Source: an uncultured Alphaproteobacteria bacterium
GTDB taxonomy: Bacteria; Pseudomonadota; Alphaproteobacteria; RF32; CAG-239
DNA length: 45,210 nt
Assembly (NCBI GenBank): GCA_900540425.1
Contig: UQFU01000007.1
Location: 1-45,210 of the forward strand
Direction: 5' to 3'
Position 1 is the stretch's first letter, and each line of letters opens with the position of its first letter. A program made the translations under genes and the position numbers. Positions 17,827-25,972 of this stretch are shown here, piece by piece. Below the pieces are notes generated by a model, which was not told the DNA's origin, searched no databases, and was given only the letters and a program-made list of their open reading frames with translations.

Positions 17827-18366
17827 TCAGATGTTTTTGCCGGCTTCGTATGCCTCCTGCATTGCCGGTGAGGTTTTTATGTCGCCGATTTTCCAGGCGC
17901 CGGTGCCGTAAATGACGCCTTTTTCCGTTGCGCCGGGCAGACAGTCGTTTGTAAAGCCGCGAAAAGCCTCCAGCGTTTTCTCCATGTTGGCATGGCTTGA
18001 ATCTGCGGCCGCAACAATAAAGTAAAACTCTTTGCCGCTGATTTCCTCATATCGCGGAACCGTACGGTCAATCAGGGTTTTCATTTGCCCGTTCATGGAA
18101 TAAAAATAAACCGGCGTTCCCATTACAATAACATCGGCTTCAACCATTTTGTTGAGTATTTCTGCCATGTCGTCTTTCAGAATGCATTTGTGCGTCGTAT
18201 TGCAAACGCCGCAGCCCCGGCAATAGCCGATGTGCTTGTCGTTAAGAAAGATTTTTTCAACCGCATGTCCGGCGTCGCGGGCACCCATGGCAAATTGGTC
18301 GCATAAGGTGTCGGAATTTCCGCCTTTCCGAAAGCTGGAAGACAGGATTAATACTTTTTTACTCAT
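17827..18366 (-). CDS. Flavodoxin/NADPH-dependent FMN reductase family protein
   Basis: This 179-residue flavoprotein-type fold starts with KKVLILSSSFRKGGNSDTL, the phosphate-binding loop of the iron-sulfur flavoprotein/FMN reductase family. CRGCGVCNTTHKC near residues 49-61 is a cysteine-rich loop common in this group, and GTPVYFYSMNGQMKTLIDR is the second flavin-contact segment. It probably reduces quinones or other electrophiles with NAD(P)H. It is the last gene of a cupin-CMD-flavodoxin operon behind a MerR-type promoter and starts 3 bases after the upstream stop codon. Confidence 0.9.
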   Translation of the reverse strand: MSKKVLILSSSFRKGGNSDTLCDQFAMGARDAGHAVEKIFLNDKHIGYCRGCGVCNTTHKCILKDDMAEILNKMVEADVIVMGTPVYFYSMNGQMKTLIDRTVPRYEEISGKEFYFIVAAADSSHANMEKTLEAFRGFTNDCLPGATEKGVIYGTGAWKIGDIKTSPAMQEAYEAGKNI

Positions 18367-18369
18367 CTT

Positions 18370-19158
18370 TTAGTCCTTTTTAGTAACTTCGTTAATAACG
18401 TTGATTGCGTTCAGGCTGCGTGGATAGCCGATGAACGGCAACAGCTGCGTAACCGTGTCAATCAGATTTTCCCGGCTGTTTCCGACATTCAGATTCGCCT
18501 GAACATGGGCTCTGGTCTGAGGTTCGGCGCCTCCCATCGAAAACAGAACCGCAAAAGTCAGCAGCTCCCGGGTCTTAATGTCCAAACCGTTGCGGGTATA
18601 ATAATCGCCGAAGCAGTTGGCGGAAAGATAGTCCTGAATGTGTTTCAGTTCGGCCGGCGCCGATTCTCGCATGGCCCGGATATTTTCGGCTCCGAAAATG
18701 TCGCCCTGAACAGCAATGCCTTTTTTCAACCGGGTTTGTGGCGATGTCGTGCTTTGCCCGGCAAGGGGAAGTCTGATGCCGCGGGATTGCAGAACCTCAT
18801 TGGTGGCAATCAGAAAGTCGTAGGCTTTGGCCATTCCGGCATAGGGAATCGTCTGGTATATCGCTTCTTTGGCTTCAACCGGAGATACGCCGTTGTCCAG
18901 CGCCTGAGCAAGAAGCATTTTGTATTCGTTGACCGACCCGGCGGCCACATGTCCTGCAAACAAAACCAGGGCGCGCGTTTTGACCTCAAGGCTGCCATGC
19001 GGTAAAACATCTGCGTTCATAAAATTGTTCCATAATGCCGCGAGTTCCGGATCTGTTGTATTTAAGCTGTTCATTTTACTGTCCTTTTTGAGTAAGCAAA
19101 TGGCTGCGGCCGCCGCCAGAATAATGGCCGCCGAAATAAAGAAGTAAATTTTCTTCAT
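18370..19158 (-). CDS. Carboxymuconolactone decarboxylase (CMD/AhpD-like) family protein
   Basis: This 262-residue protein has an N-terminal membrane segment or signal (about 4-22) and two CMD-fold repeats. The first is about 45-130 (RALVLFAGHVAAGSVNEY, EAIYQTIPYAGMAKAYDFL) and the second about 185-260 (RELLTFAVLFSMGG, LLPFIGYPRSLNAINV). The catalytic CxxC of AhpD-type peroxidases is absent from both repeats, so peroxidase activity is unlikely. CMD proteins of this kind often travel with a cupin and an oxidoreductase under AdhR-like MerR regulators. Its ATG overlaps the cupin TAA by one base, so they are coupled. Confidence 0.88.
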   Translation of the reverse strand: MKKIYFFISAAIILAAAAAICLLKKDSKMNSLNTTDPELAALWNNFMNADVLPHGSLEVKTRALVLFAGHVAAGSVNEYKMLLAQALDNGVSPVEAKEAIYQTIPYAGMAKAYDFLIATNEVLQSRGIRLPLAGQSTTSPQTRLKKGIAVQGDIFGAENIRAMRESAPAELKHIQDYLSANCFGDYYTRNGLDIKTRELLTFAVLFSMGGAEPQTRAHVQANLNVGNSRENLIDTVTQLLPFIGYPRSLNAINVINEVTKKD

Positions 19159-19637
19159 TATTTATATTCCTTGTCGTTGACCGGTTCAAGCCAGGTCGTC
19201 TGGTTATCGGGAACATTGGTCTCAACCGAAATATGCGTAAACCAGCTGTCAGGGGCTGCACCGTGCCAATGCTCGGCCTGCGGCGGAATCCGAACCACAT
19301 CACCTTTGTGCAGGATTTGGATTTCTTCCCCGCGTTCCTGATACCGCCCTTCGCCGCCCAAAACCAGCAGAATCTGTCCGCCGCTGTGCTTGTGCCAGTT
19401 GGTCCGGGCACCGGGCTCGAATGTAACGTTGCCAATCGGGGCATTAAAAGTGCCGTCTTTGGCGCTGAGCATGTTCAGATAAGTTTGCCCGGTGAAAAAT
19501 TTGCCGTAAGGATTGGGTTCGCCTTGCTCAAAAACAGTATCAATCGGTGCCTGTTTCATTTCTTTTGCTCCTGCAGTCGTTGAAAAAATAAAGATTCCCA
19601 AAATCGGTAATGTTTTTTTGAAAAATGTAAAAATCAT
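19158..19637 (-). CDS. Secreted cupin, mandelonitrile-lyase-like
   Basis: This 159-residue protein has an N-terminal signal peptide (to about residue 24, TTAGA) and a single cupin domain. The metal-binding pattern is visible as WHKHSGGQ (about 81-88) followed by HWHG (about 122-125), with GDVVRIPPQAEHWHG close to the (R)-hydroxynitrile-lyase-like cupin subgroup. Members of that subgroup are frequently encoded beside CMD proteins. The substrate here is unknown; a small aldehyde or other electrophile is plausible from context. AAAGGAG precedes the ATG. Confidence 0.88.
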   Translation of the reverse strand: MIFTFFKKTLPILGIFIFSTTAGAKEMKQAPIDTVFEQGEPNPYGKFFTGQTYLNMLSAKDGTFNAPIGNVTFEPGARTNWHKHSGGQILLVLGGEGRYQERGEEIQILHKGDVVRIPPQAEHWHGAAPDSWFTHISVETNVPDNQTTWLEPVNDKEYK

Positions 19638-19679
19638 GAGTGATTCTCCTTTGACGGTGTTAAAGTGACAAGCGTAATT

Positions 19680-19889
19680 TCAGCCGGAGATTTCCAGGTC
19701 AAAATTGTTATCCGCACCGAAATCTGCCGGCGTATGTGACATCAGCAGACGGAACTGCCGTTCCCGGGCGGCGGCGAAGGGTTTTTCTGTATTGGGGTGT
19801 TTTCCGAAGCTTTTGCCGCTGAACAAGTCGGGAATGCCGGCAATATAAAGTTTTCCGAATGCTGAGGTCGTAATAGCACAGGTTATCAT
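19680..19889 (-). pseudogene. Possible remnant of a metallophosphoesterase gene
   Basis: A 69-codon frame begins after a strong ribosome site (AGGAGG, seven bases before the ATG) and is the first reading frame behind the MerR-type promoter. Its middle and end resemble the interior of YaeI/YkuE-type calcineurin-like phosphoesterases: GKLYIAGIPDLFSG, then RLLMSHTPADFG and FDLEISG. In those enzymes the last motif continues into the metal ligands HTHGG, but here a TGA follows at once. The N-terminal metal ligands are missing too. I infer an internal deletion product. A genuine short leader protein cannot be excluded. Confidence 0.4.
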
Positions 19890-19922
19890 TGTTTCGCCTC
19901 CTGAAAGTTCGATTCTGTTTTT

Positions 19923-19953
19923 ATCTTAATTTTTAGAGTTTACTCTAAGTCAA
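19923..19953 (-). promoter_or_regulatory. MerR/AdhR-type promoter and operator of the cupin-CMD-flavodoxin operon
   Basis: On the minus strand, -35 TTGACT (19953-19948) and -10 TAAGAT (19928-19923) are separated by 19 bp, the over-long spacer typical of promoters activated by MerR-family proteins. The perfect palindrome TTAGAGTAAACTCTAA (19948-19933) lies in the spacer. It resembles known AdhR-type sites, where TTGACTTGGAGT-like half-sites occur. An AdhR-like gene lies at 21732 with a near-identical palindrome upstream. Confidence 0.85.
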
Positions 19954-20079
19954 GACGTTTTTTTAACTCAAAAAATAATCTTCCCTTCAGGCTTGACTTT
20001 TCACGGAAAAAATATAACACTTCACTCTGTTTGATTTTATTTTATCTATTAATAATTAATTATTAAAAACATTTGTGGT

Positions 20080-20484
20080 ATGAAAAAAATACGAATTGCC
20101 GTTGTTGCAACGGGTTTGTCGTTATTAACGCTTGTTTCTTGTGTGCAAAAGGAACAGCTGCCCAAAAACCCCAAGGATAAGGAAGAATACAAAGATTCCT
20201 CCGGTCATTCCTGGATTTATGATGCAATGCTGATGCGCTGGATGTTTACGCCCTCCGGCGGCGGCCAGTCTCACTATTATTACCCTGCCAGCGGCAATTG
20301 GACCAACAGCAGCGGTATAAAGGTAAATCCGCCGGCTTCGGCCAGTCCGAACCTGTATCGGTCTTCTTCGGTAAAGCCGAGTACTTCGGGACGGATCAAT
20401 CCTTCCCGGACGCAGGGAAATAAGCCGGCCTCTACGGGAAAATCATTCGGGAGCAGTTCTAAGGGTTCATCTTTTGGCGCATAA
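20080..20484 (+). CDS. Lipoprotein upstream of a YgiC-like gene
   Basis: This 134-residue protein has a lipobox L-V-S-C with the lipidated cysteine at residue 21. The mature part begins VQKEQLPKNPKDKEEYKDS, includes a W-rich middle (SWIYDAMLMRWMF, SGNWTNSSG) and ends in a low-complexity S/G/P/K tail. E. coli has a similar pairing of a lipoprotein-like YgiB with YgiC. This protein has a comparable serine/glycine-rich tail, but I do not claim homology. Its end overlaps the longest open frame of the next gene, and they are clearly one operon. Confidence 0.8.
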   Translation: MKKIRIAVVATGLSLLTLVSCVQKEQLPKNPKDKEEYKDSSGHSWIYDAMLMRWMFTPSGGGQSHYYYPASGNWTNSSGIKVNPPASASPNLYRSSSVKPSTSGRINPSRTQGNKPASTGKSFGSSSKGSSFGA

Positions 20485-20488
20485 GGTT

Positions 20489-21592
20489 ATGGAAAGAGTT
20501 AGAATAAATCCTCGTCATGATTATAAAAAGATCATCGAGAACGTCGGTTTTGATTTTCATCATGATTATTGGCTGGAAGATGCCTGCTACCTTTTCAGCA
20601 CCGATGAAATTGCCCTGCTTGAAAAAGCGTCAAACGAATGTTACCGGTTGTACTGCGAGGCGACGGAAGCCTGTTTGTACGACGAACATAAGCTGGATTT
20701 GTTAAAAATTCCGGTTCCGATGCGGGATTTTATCCGTCAAAGCTGGGAAGATGACGATTTGTCGCTTTACGGCCGGTTTGATTTCGCTTTTGTTGACGGT
20801 GTTCCGAAACTTTTGGAATTCAATGCCGATACGCCGACCACGCTGATTGAGTCTTCCTTGGTACAATGGTATTGGAAAGAAGACGTCTTTCCCGAAGCCG
20901 ATCAGTTTAATTCGCTGCACGAGGCTTTGGTCCGGTCTTGGAGAGATATTCATGCACAATACGGCTGCGAGCGCTATTTCTTTGCCTCGCTGAGAGATTG
21001 TATGGAAGATTACAGTACCATGGCTTACATCATGTCCACGGCTTTTGAAGCCGGGTTAAATACGGCGGAGCTGGATTTGCGGCAGATTATCATTGAAGAG
21101 TCGCTGCTGACGCCCAACCGTGAGCCGATTGATTGCATGTTCAAGCTTTATCCATGGGAAACCATGTTTGAAGAGAATATGGGCGGCTGCGTTACCGAAA
21201 TGTGCTGGATTGAACCGTTGTGGAAATCATTGATGTCCAATAAGGCCATGCTTCCGATTTTGTATGAAATGTTTCCGGACAGTCCATATATTTTGCCGGC
21301 TTATTTTGAGGCAGACAGGTTGTCGTCTTACTGCCGGAAACCGGTTTTCTCAAGAGAAGGCTGCAATGTCGAACTGATAAAGAATGGTTTTTGCATTGAC
21401 CGTACAAACGGTGACTATGGCAAGGAAGGCTATATTTATCAGCAGTTGGTGGATTTGCCCGATTATGGCGGAAAATATCCGATTTTGGGCTGTTGGATTA
21501 TCGGCGGTGAAGCTTGCGGAATGGGAATCCGCGAACATACTTCCCGGATTACGGTCGATGCCAGCACTTTTGTACCGCACATTTTCAGATAA
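20489..21592 (+). CDS. Glutathionylspermidine synthase family protein (YgiC/YjfC-like)
   Basis: This 367-residue ATP-grasp-like protein belongs to the Gsp synthetase C-terminal domain family. Typical features are SLYGRFDFAFVDGVPKLLEFNADTPT near the first third, MFKLYPWETMFEE in the middle and PVFSREGCNVELIKNG, then GYIYQQLVDLP and a C-terminal ITVDASTFVPHIF. E and N residues in EFNADTP are the expected Mg-ATP ligands. The amidase domain of full-length GspS is absent, as in YgiC and YjfC. The exact substrates of this group are uncertain. The ATG at 20489 follows the lipoprotein stop codon by four bases. Confidence 0.93.
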   Translation: MERVRINPRHDYKKIIENVGFDFHHDYWLEDACYLFSTDEIALLEKASNECYRLYCEATEACLYDEHKLDLLKIPVPMRDFIRQSWEDDDLSLYGRFDFAFVDGVPKLLEFNADTPTTLIESSLVQWYWKEDVFPEADQFNSLHEALVRSWRDIHAQYGCERYFFASLRDCMEDYSTMAYIMSTAFEAGLNTAELDLRQIIIEESLLTPNREPIDCMFKLYPWETMFEENMGGCVTEMCWIEPLWKSLMSNKAMLPILYEMFPDSPYILPAYFEADRLSSYCRKPVFSREGCNVELIKNGFCIDRTNGDYGKEGYIYQQLVDLPDYGGKYPILGCWIIGGEACGMGIREHTSRITVDASTFVPHIFR

Positions 21593-21607
21593 GGTCTGAA
21601 TTTTGAA

Positions 21608-21646
21608 AAAGGCTGCCGCTTGTCGGCGGCCTTTGATTTTTTTTAT
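21608..21646 (+). terminator. Intrinsic terminator of the lipoprotein/YgiC-like operon
   Basis: An 11-bp stem (AAAGGCTGCCG with CGGCGGCCTTT, one G-U pair, loop CTTGT) is followed by GATTTTTTTTAT. The T-run ends directly beside the palindromic operator upstream of the MerR gene. Confidence 0.88.
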
Positions 21647-21650
21647 CTCC

Positions 21651-21671
21651 TTTGAGTTTACTCTAAGTCAA
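21651..21671. promoter_or_regulatory. Second AdhR-type palindrome, upstream of the MerR gene
   Basis: TTTGAGTTTACTCTAA at 21651-21666 differs from the operator at 19933-19948 at a single position, and the adjoining GTCAA is also kept. In the plus direction a promoter for the MerR gene can be read as TTGAGT (21652-21657), a 17-bp gap and TTTAAT (21675-21680), placing the operator over its -35. In the minus direction the TTGACT half is retained but no -10 as good as at the first site is seen. Autoregulation of the MerR gene is the simplest reading. Confidence 0.75.
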
Positions 21672-21731
21672 AAGTTTAATTGACCAAAGCCAAAAAATTT
21701 ATTAAACTTCCGGCAACGGAGGTAATGGATT

Positions 21732-22166
21732 ATGAGATATTCAATAGGGCAGGTTGCCCAAAAAATGGGTTTGACGGCTCATACGCTTCGCTATTATGAC
21801 AAAGAGGGGCTTCTGCCTTTTGTAAAAAAGAACAGTTCCGGGCTGCGGATGTTTTCGGATGAGGATATTGATTGGCTGGTTGTGATTGAATGTCTTAAGG
21901 GAACCGGCATGCAGCTGAAAGACATCAAACAGTACATTGATTGGTGTCAGGAAGGTGATGCCACCATCTGCCGGCGCTTGGAAATGTTTAAACGCCAAAA
22001 AGCCAAGCTTGAAGAACAGCAGCGCCAACTGCAACAATATATGGAAAAAATCAATTATAAAATAGCTTATTATACGGAAGCTGCGACCAAAGGCAGCGTT
22101 GATCAGGCGCAAAAGAACAAAAATCTGGCCGCCGAAAGGGAGCGGATATTCAGACGGAATAAATAA
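21732..22166 (+). CDS. MerR-family regulator, AdhR-like
   Basis: This 144-residue regulator has an N-terminal MerR winged helix (YSIGQVAQKMGLTAHTLRYY, then GLRMFSDEDIDWL) and a C-terminal dimerisation coiled coil (about 80-120, rich in Q, K and E). C54 in VIECLKGTG aligns in position with the redox-active cysteine of Bacillus AdhR, which senses aldehydes and other thiol-reactive electrophiles. Upstream is a palindrome nearly identical to the one in the 19-bp-spacer promoter of the cupin-CMD-flavodoxin operon, so that operon is its likely target. The inferred role is control of electrophile or aldehyde stress genes. Confidence 0.9.
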   Translation: MRYSIGQVAQKMGLTAHTLRYYDKEGLLPFVKKNSSGLRMFSDEDIDWLVVIECLKGTGMQLKDIKQYIDWCQEGDATICRRLEMFKRQKAKLEEQQRQLQQYMEKINYKIAYYTEAATKGSVDQAQKNKNLAAERERIFRRNK

Positions 22167-22248
22167 CCGGCAGTTGAGGCTGCCGGCTGATTTGTCATTT
22201 GGAAAAATATCCTAACGTAGGGGGAATCTGTTTATAACGGCGGATTCC

Positions 22249-22728
22249 TTAATGGGTAATAGCGTCTTTTGCCTTTGCCGCGCCTTCCTTGGTGGCATCC
22301 CAGGCATCGCCGCTTACTTCTTTGGTCTTGTCCCAAGCTTTGCCCGAAACGTCTTTGGTCGCTTCCCAAGCATCGCTTGATTTCTTGGAGATGGCATCTC
22401 CGGCCTTTGCCGCGCCTTCCTTAGTAGCATCCCAGGCATCGCCGCTTACTTCTTTGGTCTTGTCCCAGGCTTTGCCCGAAGCGTCTTTGGTCGCTTCCCA
22501 GGTGTTGTTTGCGGCTTCTTTAGTCTTGTCCCAGTTGCTTTCCTGATTGGTATGCAAATTATTTTCGGCCATTTTAAATTCTCCTTTTGATAAATCAAAT
22601 ATGTTTTGTGAGTAATTAGCCGGGTTGATAACGGCCGGATTGTGCCGGGAAAAAAGAAGTTCTTTCCCCGTCAGAAAAACGGCGCCGGCTAATATGGTGT
22701 AAAAAGAGTATTTTATTAGTGGACTCAT
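22249..22728 (-). CDS. LEA-like 11-residue repeat protein with two possible starts
   Basis: The C-terminal 107 residues form about eight 11-residue repeats beginning with W (WDKTKEAANNT, WEATKDASGKA, WDKTKEVSGDA, WDATKEGAAKA and so on), the pattern of group 3 LEA proteins that protect against desiccation and osmotic stress. A block of four repeats is duplicated almost exactly, also at DNA level. Two good starts share this frame. The ATG at 22728 (GAGGAG, 7 bases) gives a membrane-anchored form with a hydrophobic segment near residues 5-25. The ATG at 22572 (AAAGGAG, 8 bases) gives only the soluble repeats. Both forms may be made. Confidence 0.82.
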   Translation of the reverse strand: MSPLIKYSFYTILAGAVFLTGKELLFSRHNPAVINPANYSQNIFDLSKGEFKMAENNLHTNQESNWDKTKEAANNTWEATKDASGKAWDKTKEVSGDAWDATKEGAAKAGDAISKKSSDAWEATKDVSGKAWDKTKEVSGDAWDATKEGAAKAKDAITH

Positions 22729-22899
22729 GAGATATCTCCTCAATAATTTTTACCCCAAGGAGATAATCGCCGTGTCGGATGTTTCAATTTAACCTATGGT
22801 TTAACGCTATTGCCGCAAATATTATACTGCCAAGGTTTTAATTTTGATTTTTGGATATATATGTATCAAATCGTTGATATATCTAAAAGGGTAAGGAAT

Positions 22900-25641
22900 A
22901 TGAAGAATTGGCCGGTTATCTGCGTTTTGGCGCTTGTTTCCCAAACCGCTGGCGCCATAACAACCGAGATTCCCGCCGGAACGGTTGTTAACGGCGGCGA
23001 TGTTCATACGATCGTGACGCAAAAAGTTTACGGCGAGGCCAATAATTTTACCGTATCGGGCATTCAGCAGGTAATGAACGGCGGAAAAACGTCCGGCAGC
23101 GTCATTTATCCCTACGGGCAACAGGATGTTATGAACGGCGGCGTGTCTTATAACACGGCAGTTCAGTACTATGCCGTTCAAAATATCGACGGCACCTCTT
23201 ATTCCTCCACAGTTGACAGCTATGGAACCGTTGACGTAAATGCCGGCGGGGATGCCGAAGGAACAACGGTCAACGGCGGATCGTTTTTTGTATCTTCGGG
23301 AGCAAATTCCGCACAGACAATCTTGAATTCCGGGCATGAATATATATCGGGCATTGACCGGAATACCGTTGTCAACGGCGGTATCCAGGAAATACGCTCC
23401 GGCGGAACTGCCGCCGATACGGCGCTCAAAGGCGGAACTCAGCAAGTCAATGAAGGCGGAAAATCCGAAAATACGACCATTTCCGGCAGCGGTCATGAAA
23501 TTGTGTACGGGACGGCAGTCGGAACGGTTGTCGAAAATGATGGAAGCCTGAGCGTTTATGGTACCGGTTATGCAGAAAATACGGTCGTTTCCGGCGGATT
23601 TATGGAGGTAAACGGCAATGCTTCTTCAAAAGCGACGACGGTTACCGCCGGAACCCAGGAAGTATATGGTGTAGACAGTAACAGTATCATAAAAGGCGGT
23701 ACCCAATCTGTCTATGGCGGCGGAAAAGCGGAAAATGCCGTCGTGCAGGATCGGGGCGTACAATATATTTCTTATAACGGCAAGGGGATAAACAGCCAGG
23801 TCGGCAACGGCGGACTGCAAGAAATTGGCTGGGGAGGCAGCTCTGAACAAAGCACAATTTCTGCCGGCGGAGAGCAAAAAGTTTCGGGAACGGCCGTTTC
23901 TACCCGGCTTGACAGCGGCGGAGCCATGGAGGTTGAAACCGACGGGAAGGCGGAGAGTACGGTGATATCCGGCGGACAAATGACGGTCGCTGCCGGCGGT
24001 TTGTCCGCCAAAACGACGCTTAATTCCGGAACCCAGATTGTATCGGGAACCGATACCGGAAGCACGGTTAACGGCGGCGTCCAGCAAATTGCCCTGGGTG
24101 GAAATGTGTCCGATGCCGTTGTTAACGGCGGTGTTCAGGAAGTTTACGGTACAGCTGTAAATACATTATTGTCCGGCGGTCGACAGGATGTCAAAAGCGG
24201 CGGTATTGCTCAAAAAAGCCGGATAGAAGGCGGTATTCAAAACATTTTTCAAGGCGGAATTGCCGAAGATTCGGAAATTGCCAGCGGCATGACGGTATTG
24301 TATTCCGGCGGAAAGCTGAATGGACATACCGAAATAACCAAAGGTGTTTTGACAGTCTACGGAAATAATGACATTTCCAATCTCACCTTAAACGATTCGC
24401 TTGTAAACATGCCTCACGGCAATGGTTATACCAATCTGCAAATTGATGAGTTGAACGGAACCGGCGTATTTAATTTAAGCAGCAATCTTGCGGAAAACGT
24501 CTCCGATCACCTGAATATTAAAAGCGGTTCCGGCAATTTCGGACTGATAATTCATGATTACAGTACAGAGGGAAACCTGCCCCCGCAAATTAAAATTATT
24601 GACGAGAATAGTGCTGCCGCCGATAATTTTTATTTGGTCGGCAATGCGGTTGACGTCGGCGCCTTTCAATATGACCTCCGACAGGAGGGCAATGACTGGG
24701 TGTTGAGCCGCACGCCGGAATTAACCGATAGCTCTCTGATTGCCAAAAATACCTACAATTCTTTGTCTTCCCTGTTCTATACCCACCTGAGTCCGGTGTA
24801 TGGGCGGCTGAAAGTTTTTCACCGGCCGAACGGGCACGACAACGGATTATGGATTAAAGGCATCGGCCGGCAGATAAAATTTGATTATAAAGACGCGACT
24901 AAAAGCGATATGGATATTTACGGAACATCACTCGGTTTGGACCGTCAGATGAGTATCGGTAGCGGAAATTCCTTAAAACTGGGTGTTTACGGCGGTTATA
25001 CCAACTCGCGCCAAAAATACGACCGGGCCGGACACGCCGACGGAAGCACCGAAAGTTTGGGATTATATGCAACCATGATGACCCCGCGCCAATGGTTTTG
25101 GGACGTTGTCGGCAGTTATTATTGGCATACTCAAAAAATCCGCAGCTATACGCCGTCCGGTTCGCCGGTTGACGGTAAATACAAAAATAACAGCTGGCAG
25201 CTGTCAACATTTTTCGGCCGCCGTTTTGACTTTGACGGACAATGGTTTTTGGAGCCGGTTGTCGGCCTTCGTTATATGCGGATTGAAGGAATAAGTTACC
25301 GGACTAATTTCAATACCTTGGTTTCTGCCGATGACGCCGATTTCTTCAGCGGCAGCCTCGGCTTGTCGGGTGGCAAAAGCTTTGCCGTTTCCGAAAAGAC
25401 GCTGTTGGATGTTTACGGGCGTTTTAACCTCATACACGATTGGGACGGAAAAAATGTCGTACAGGTTGCCGATTATCGTTTTTCGGAAGATGCGTCGTCC
25501 TTGCGTTATGAATTGGGAGCCGGCATGAATTTTTCCCTAAACGAAGGGGCAAGCGAAGCCTACTTTGACATAGCCACCCAATTAGGCAGCAAAATCCGCT
25601 ATCCCTGGGAGATAAACGTCGGGCTGATGTTTAATTTCTGA
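22900..25641 (+). CDS. AIDA-type autotransporter
   Basis: This 913-residue type V secreted surface protein has a signal peptide MKNWPVICVLALVSQTAGA. The passenger, to about residue 600, consists of AIDA-type repeats of roughly 19 residues built around NGG-x-Q-x-V and G-x-A-x-x-T (for example VVNGGVQEVYGTAV). It would form a beta-helix stalk. The C-terminal beta-barrel runs from about residue 648 (GLWIKGIGRQ) to the terminal phenylalanine in LMFNF. Adhesion or aggregation is the usual role; the ligand is unknown. AAGGA precedes the ATG at 22900. The open frame extends 30 codons farther but those residues would precede the signal peptide. Confidence 0.92.
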   Translation: MKNWPVICVLALVSQTAGAITTEIPAGTVVNGGDVHTIVTQKVYGEANNFTVSGIQQVMNGGKTSGSVIYPYGQQDVMNGGVSYNTAVQYYAVQNIDGTSYSSTVDSYGTVDVNAGGDAEGTTVNGGSFFVSSGANSAQTILNSGHEYISGIDRNTVVNGGIQEIRSGGTAADTALKGGTQQVNEGGKSENTTISGSGHEIVYGTAVGTVVENDGSLSVYGTGYAENTVVSGGFMEVNGNASSKATTVTAGTQEVYGVDSNSIIKGGTQSVYGGGKAENAVVQDRGVQYISYNGKGINSQVGNGGLQEIGWGGSSEQSTISAGGEQKVSGTAVSTRLDSGGAMEVETDGKAESTVISGGQMTVAAGGLSAKTTLNSGTQIVSGTDTGSTVNGGVQQIALGGNVSDAVVNGGVQEVYGTAVNTLLSGGRQDVKSGGIAQKSRIEGGIQNIFQGGIAEDSEIASGMTVLYSGGKLNGHTEITKGVLTVYGNNDISNLTLNDSLVNMPHGNGYTNLQIDELNGTGVFNLSSNLAENVSDHLNIKSGSGNFGLIIHDYSTEGNLPPQIKIIDENSAAADNFYLVGNAVDVGAFQYDLRQEGNDWVLSRTPELTDSSLIAKNTYNSLSSLFYTHLSPVYGRLKVFHRPNGHDNGLWIKGIGRQIKFDYKDATKSDMDIYGTSLGLDRQMSIGSGNSLKLGVYGGYTNSRQKYDRAGHADGSTESLGLYATMMTPRQWFWDVVGSYYWHTQKIRSYTPSGSPVDGKYKNNSWQLSTFFGRRFDFDGQWFLEPVVGLRYMRIEGISYRTNFNTLVSADDADFFSGSLGLSGGKSFAVSEKTLLDVYGRFNLIHDWDGKNVVQVADYRFSEDASSLRYELGAGMNFSLNEGASEAYFDIATQLGSKIRYPWEINVGLMFNF

Positions 25642-25656
25642 GCTTGCGGTCATCCG

Positions 25657-25971
25657 TCAGGAAACCATTTTCAACCCGACCACACCGACGATAATCAGGG
25701 TGACGCTGATGATTCTCGAGAGCTTTCGGCTCTCCCCGAAAAACATCATGTTGACAATAACCGCCCCGGCTGTTCCAAGTCCCATCCAAACAGCATAAGC
25801 AATGCTCATATCCAGATAATCCAGAGCAAAATACAAAAACAAATAAGAAAGGGCAAATCCGCTGGCAAAAAGAACCAGATTAGGCAGATTCTTTTTTTGG
25901 CTGAACAATTTCAGACCGATAACGCCGGAAATTTCCAAAGAGGAAGCAATAAGCACATAAATCCATCCCAT
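25657..25971 (-). CDS. Small multidrug resistance (SMR) subunit, second of a pair
   Basis: This 104-residue protein has four membrane segments and the SMR signature: ASSLEISGVIGLK with the essential glutamate at residue 13, then IAYAVWMGLGTAGAV. It follows another SMR gene with one base between the upstream TAA and this ATG. Adjacent, dissimilar SMR genes usually make a heterodimeric pump. Substrates could be quaternary ammonium compounds or guanidinium-like cations, and the sequence does not settle which. Confidence 0.9.
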   Translation of the reverse strand: MGWIYVLIASSLEISGVIGLKLFSQKKNLPNLVLFASGFALSYLFLYFALDYLDMSIAYAVWMGLGTAGAVIVNMMFFGESRKLSRIISVTLIIVGVVGLKMVS

Positions 25972-25972
25972 T

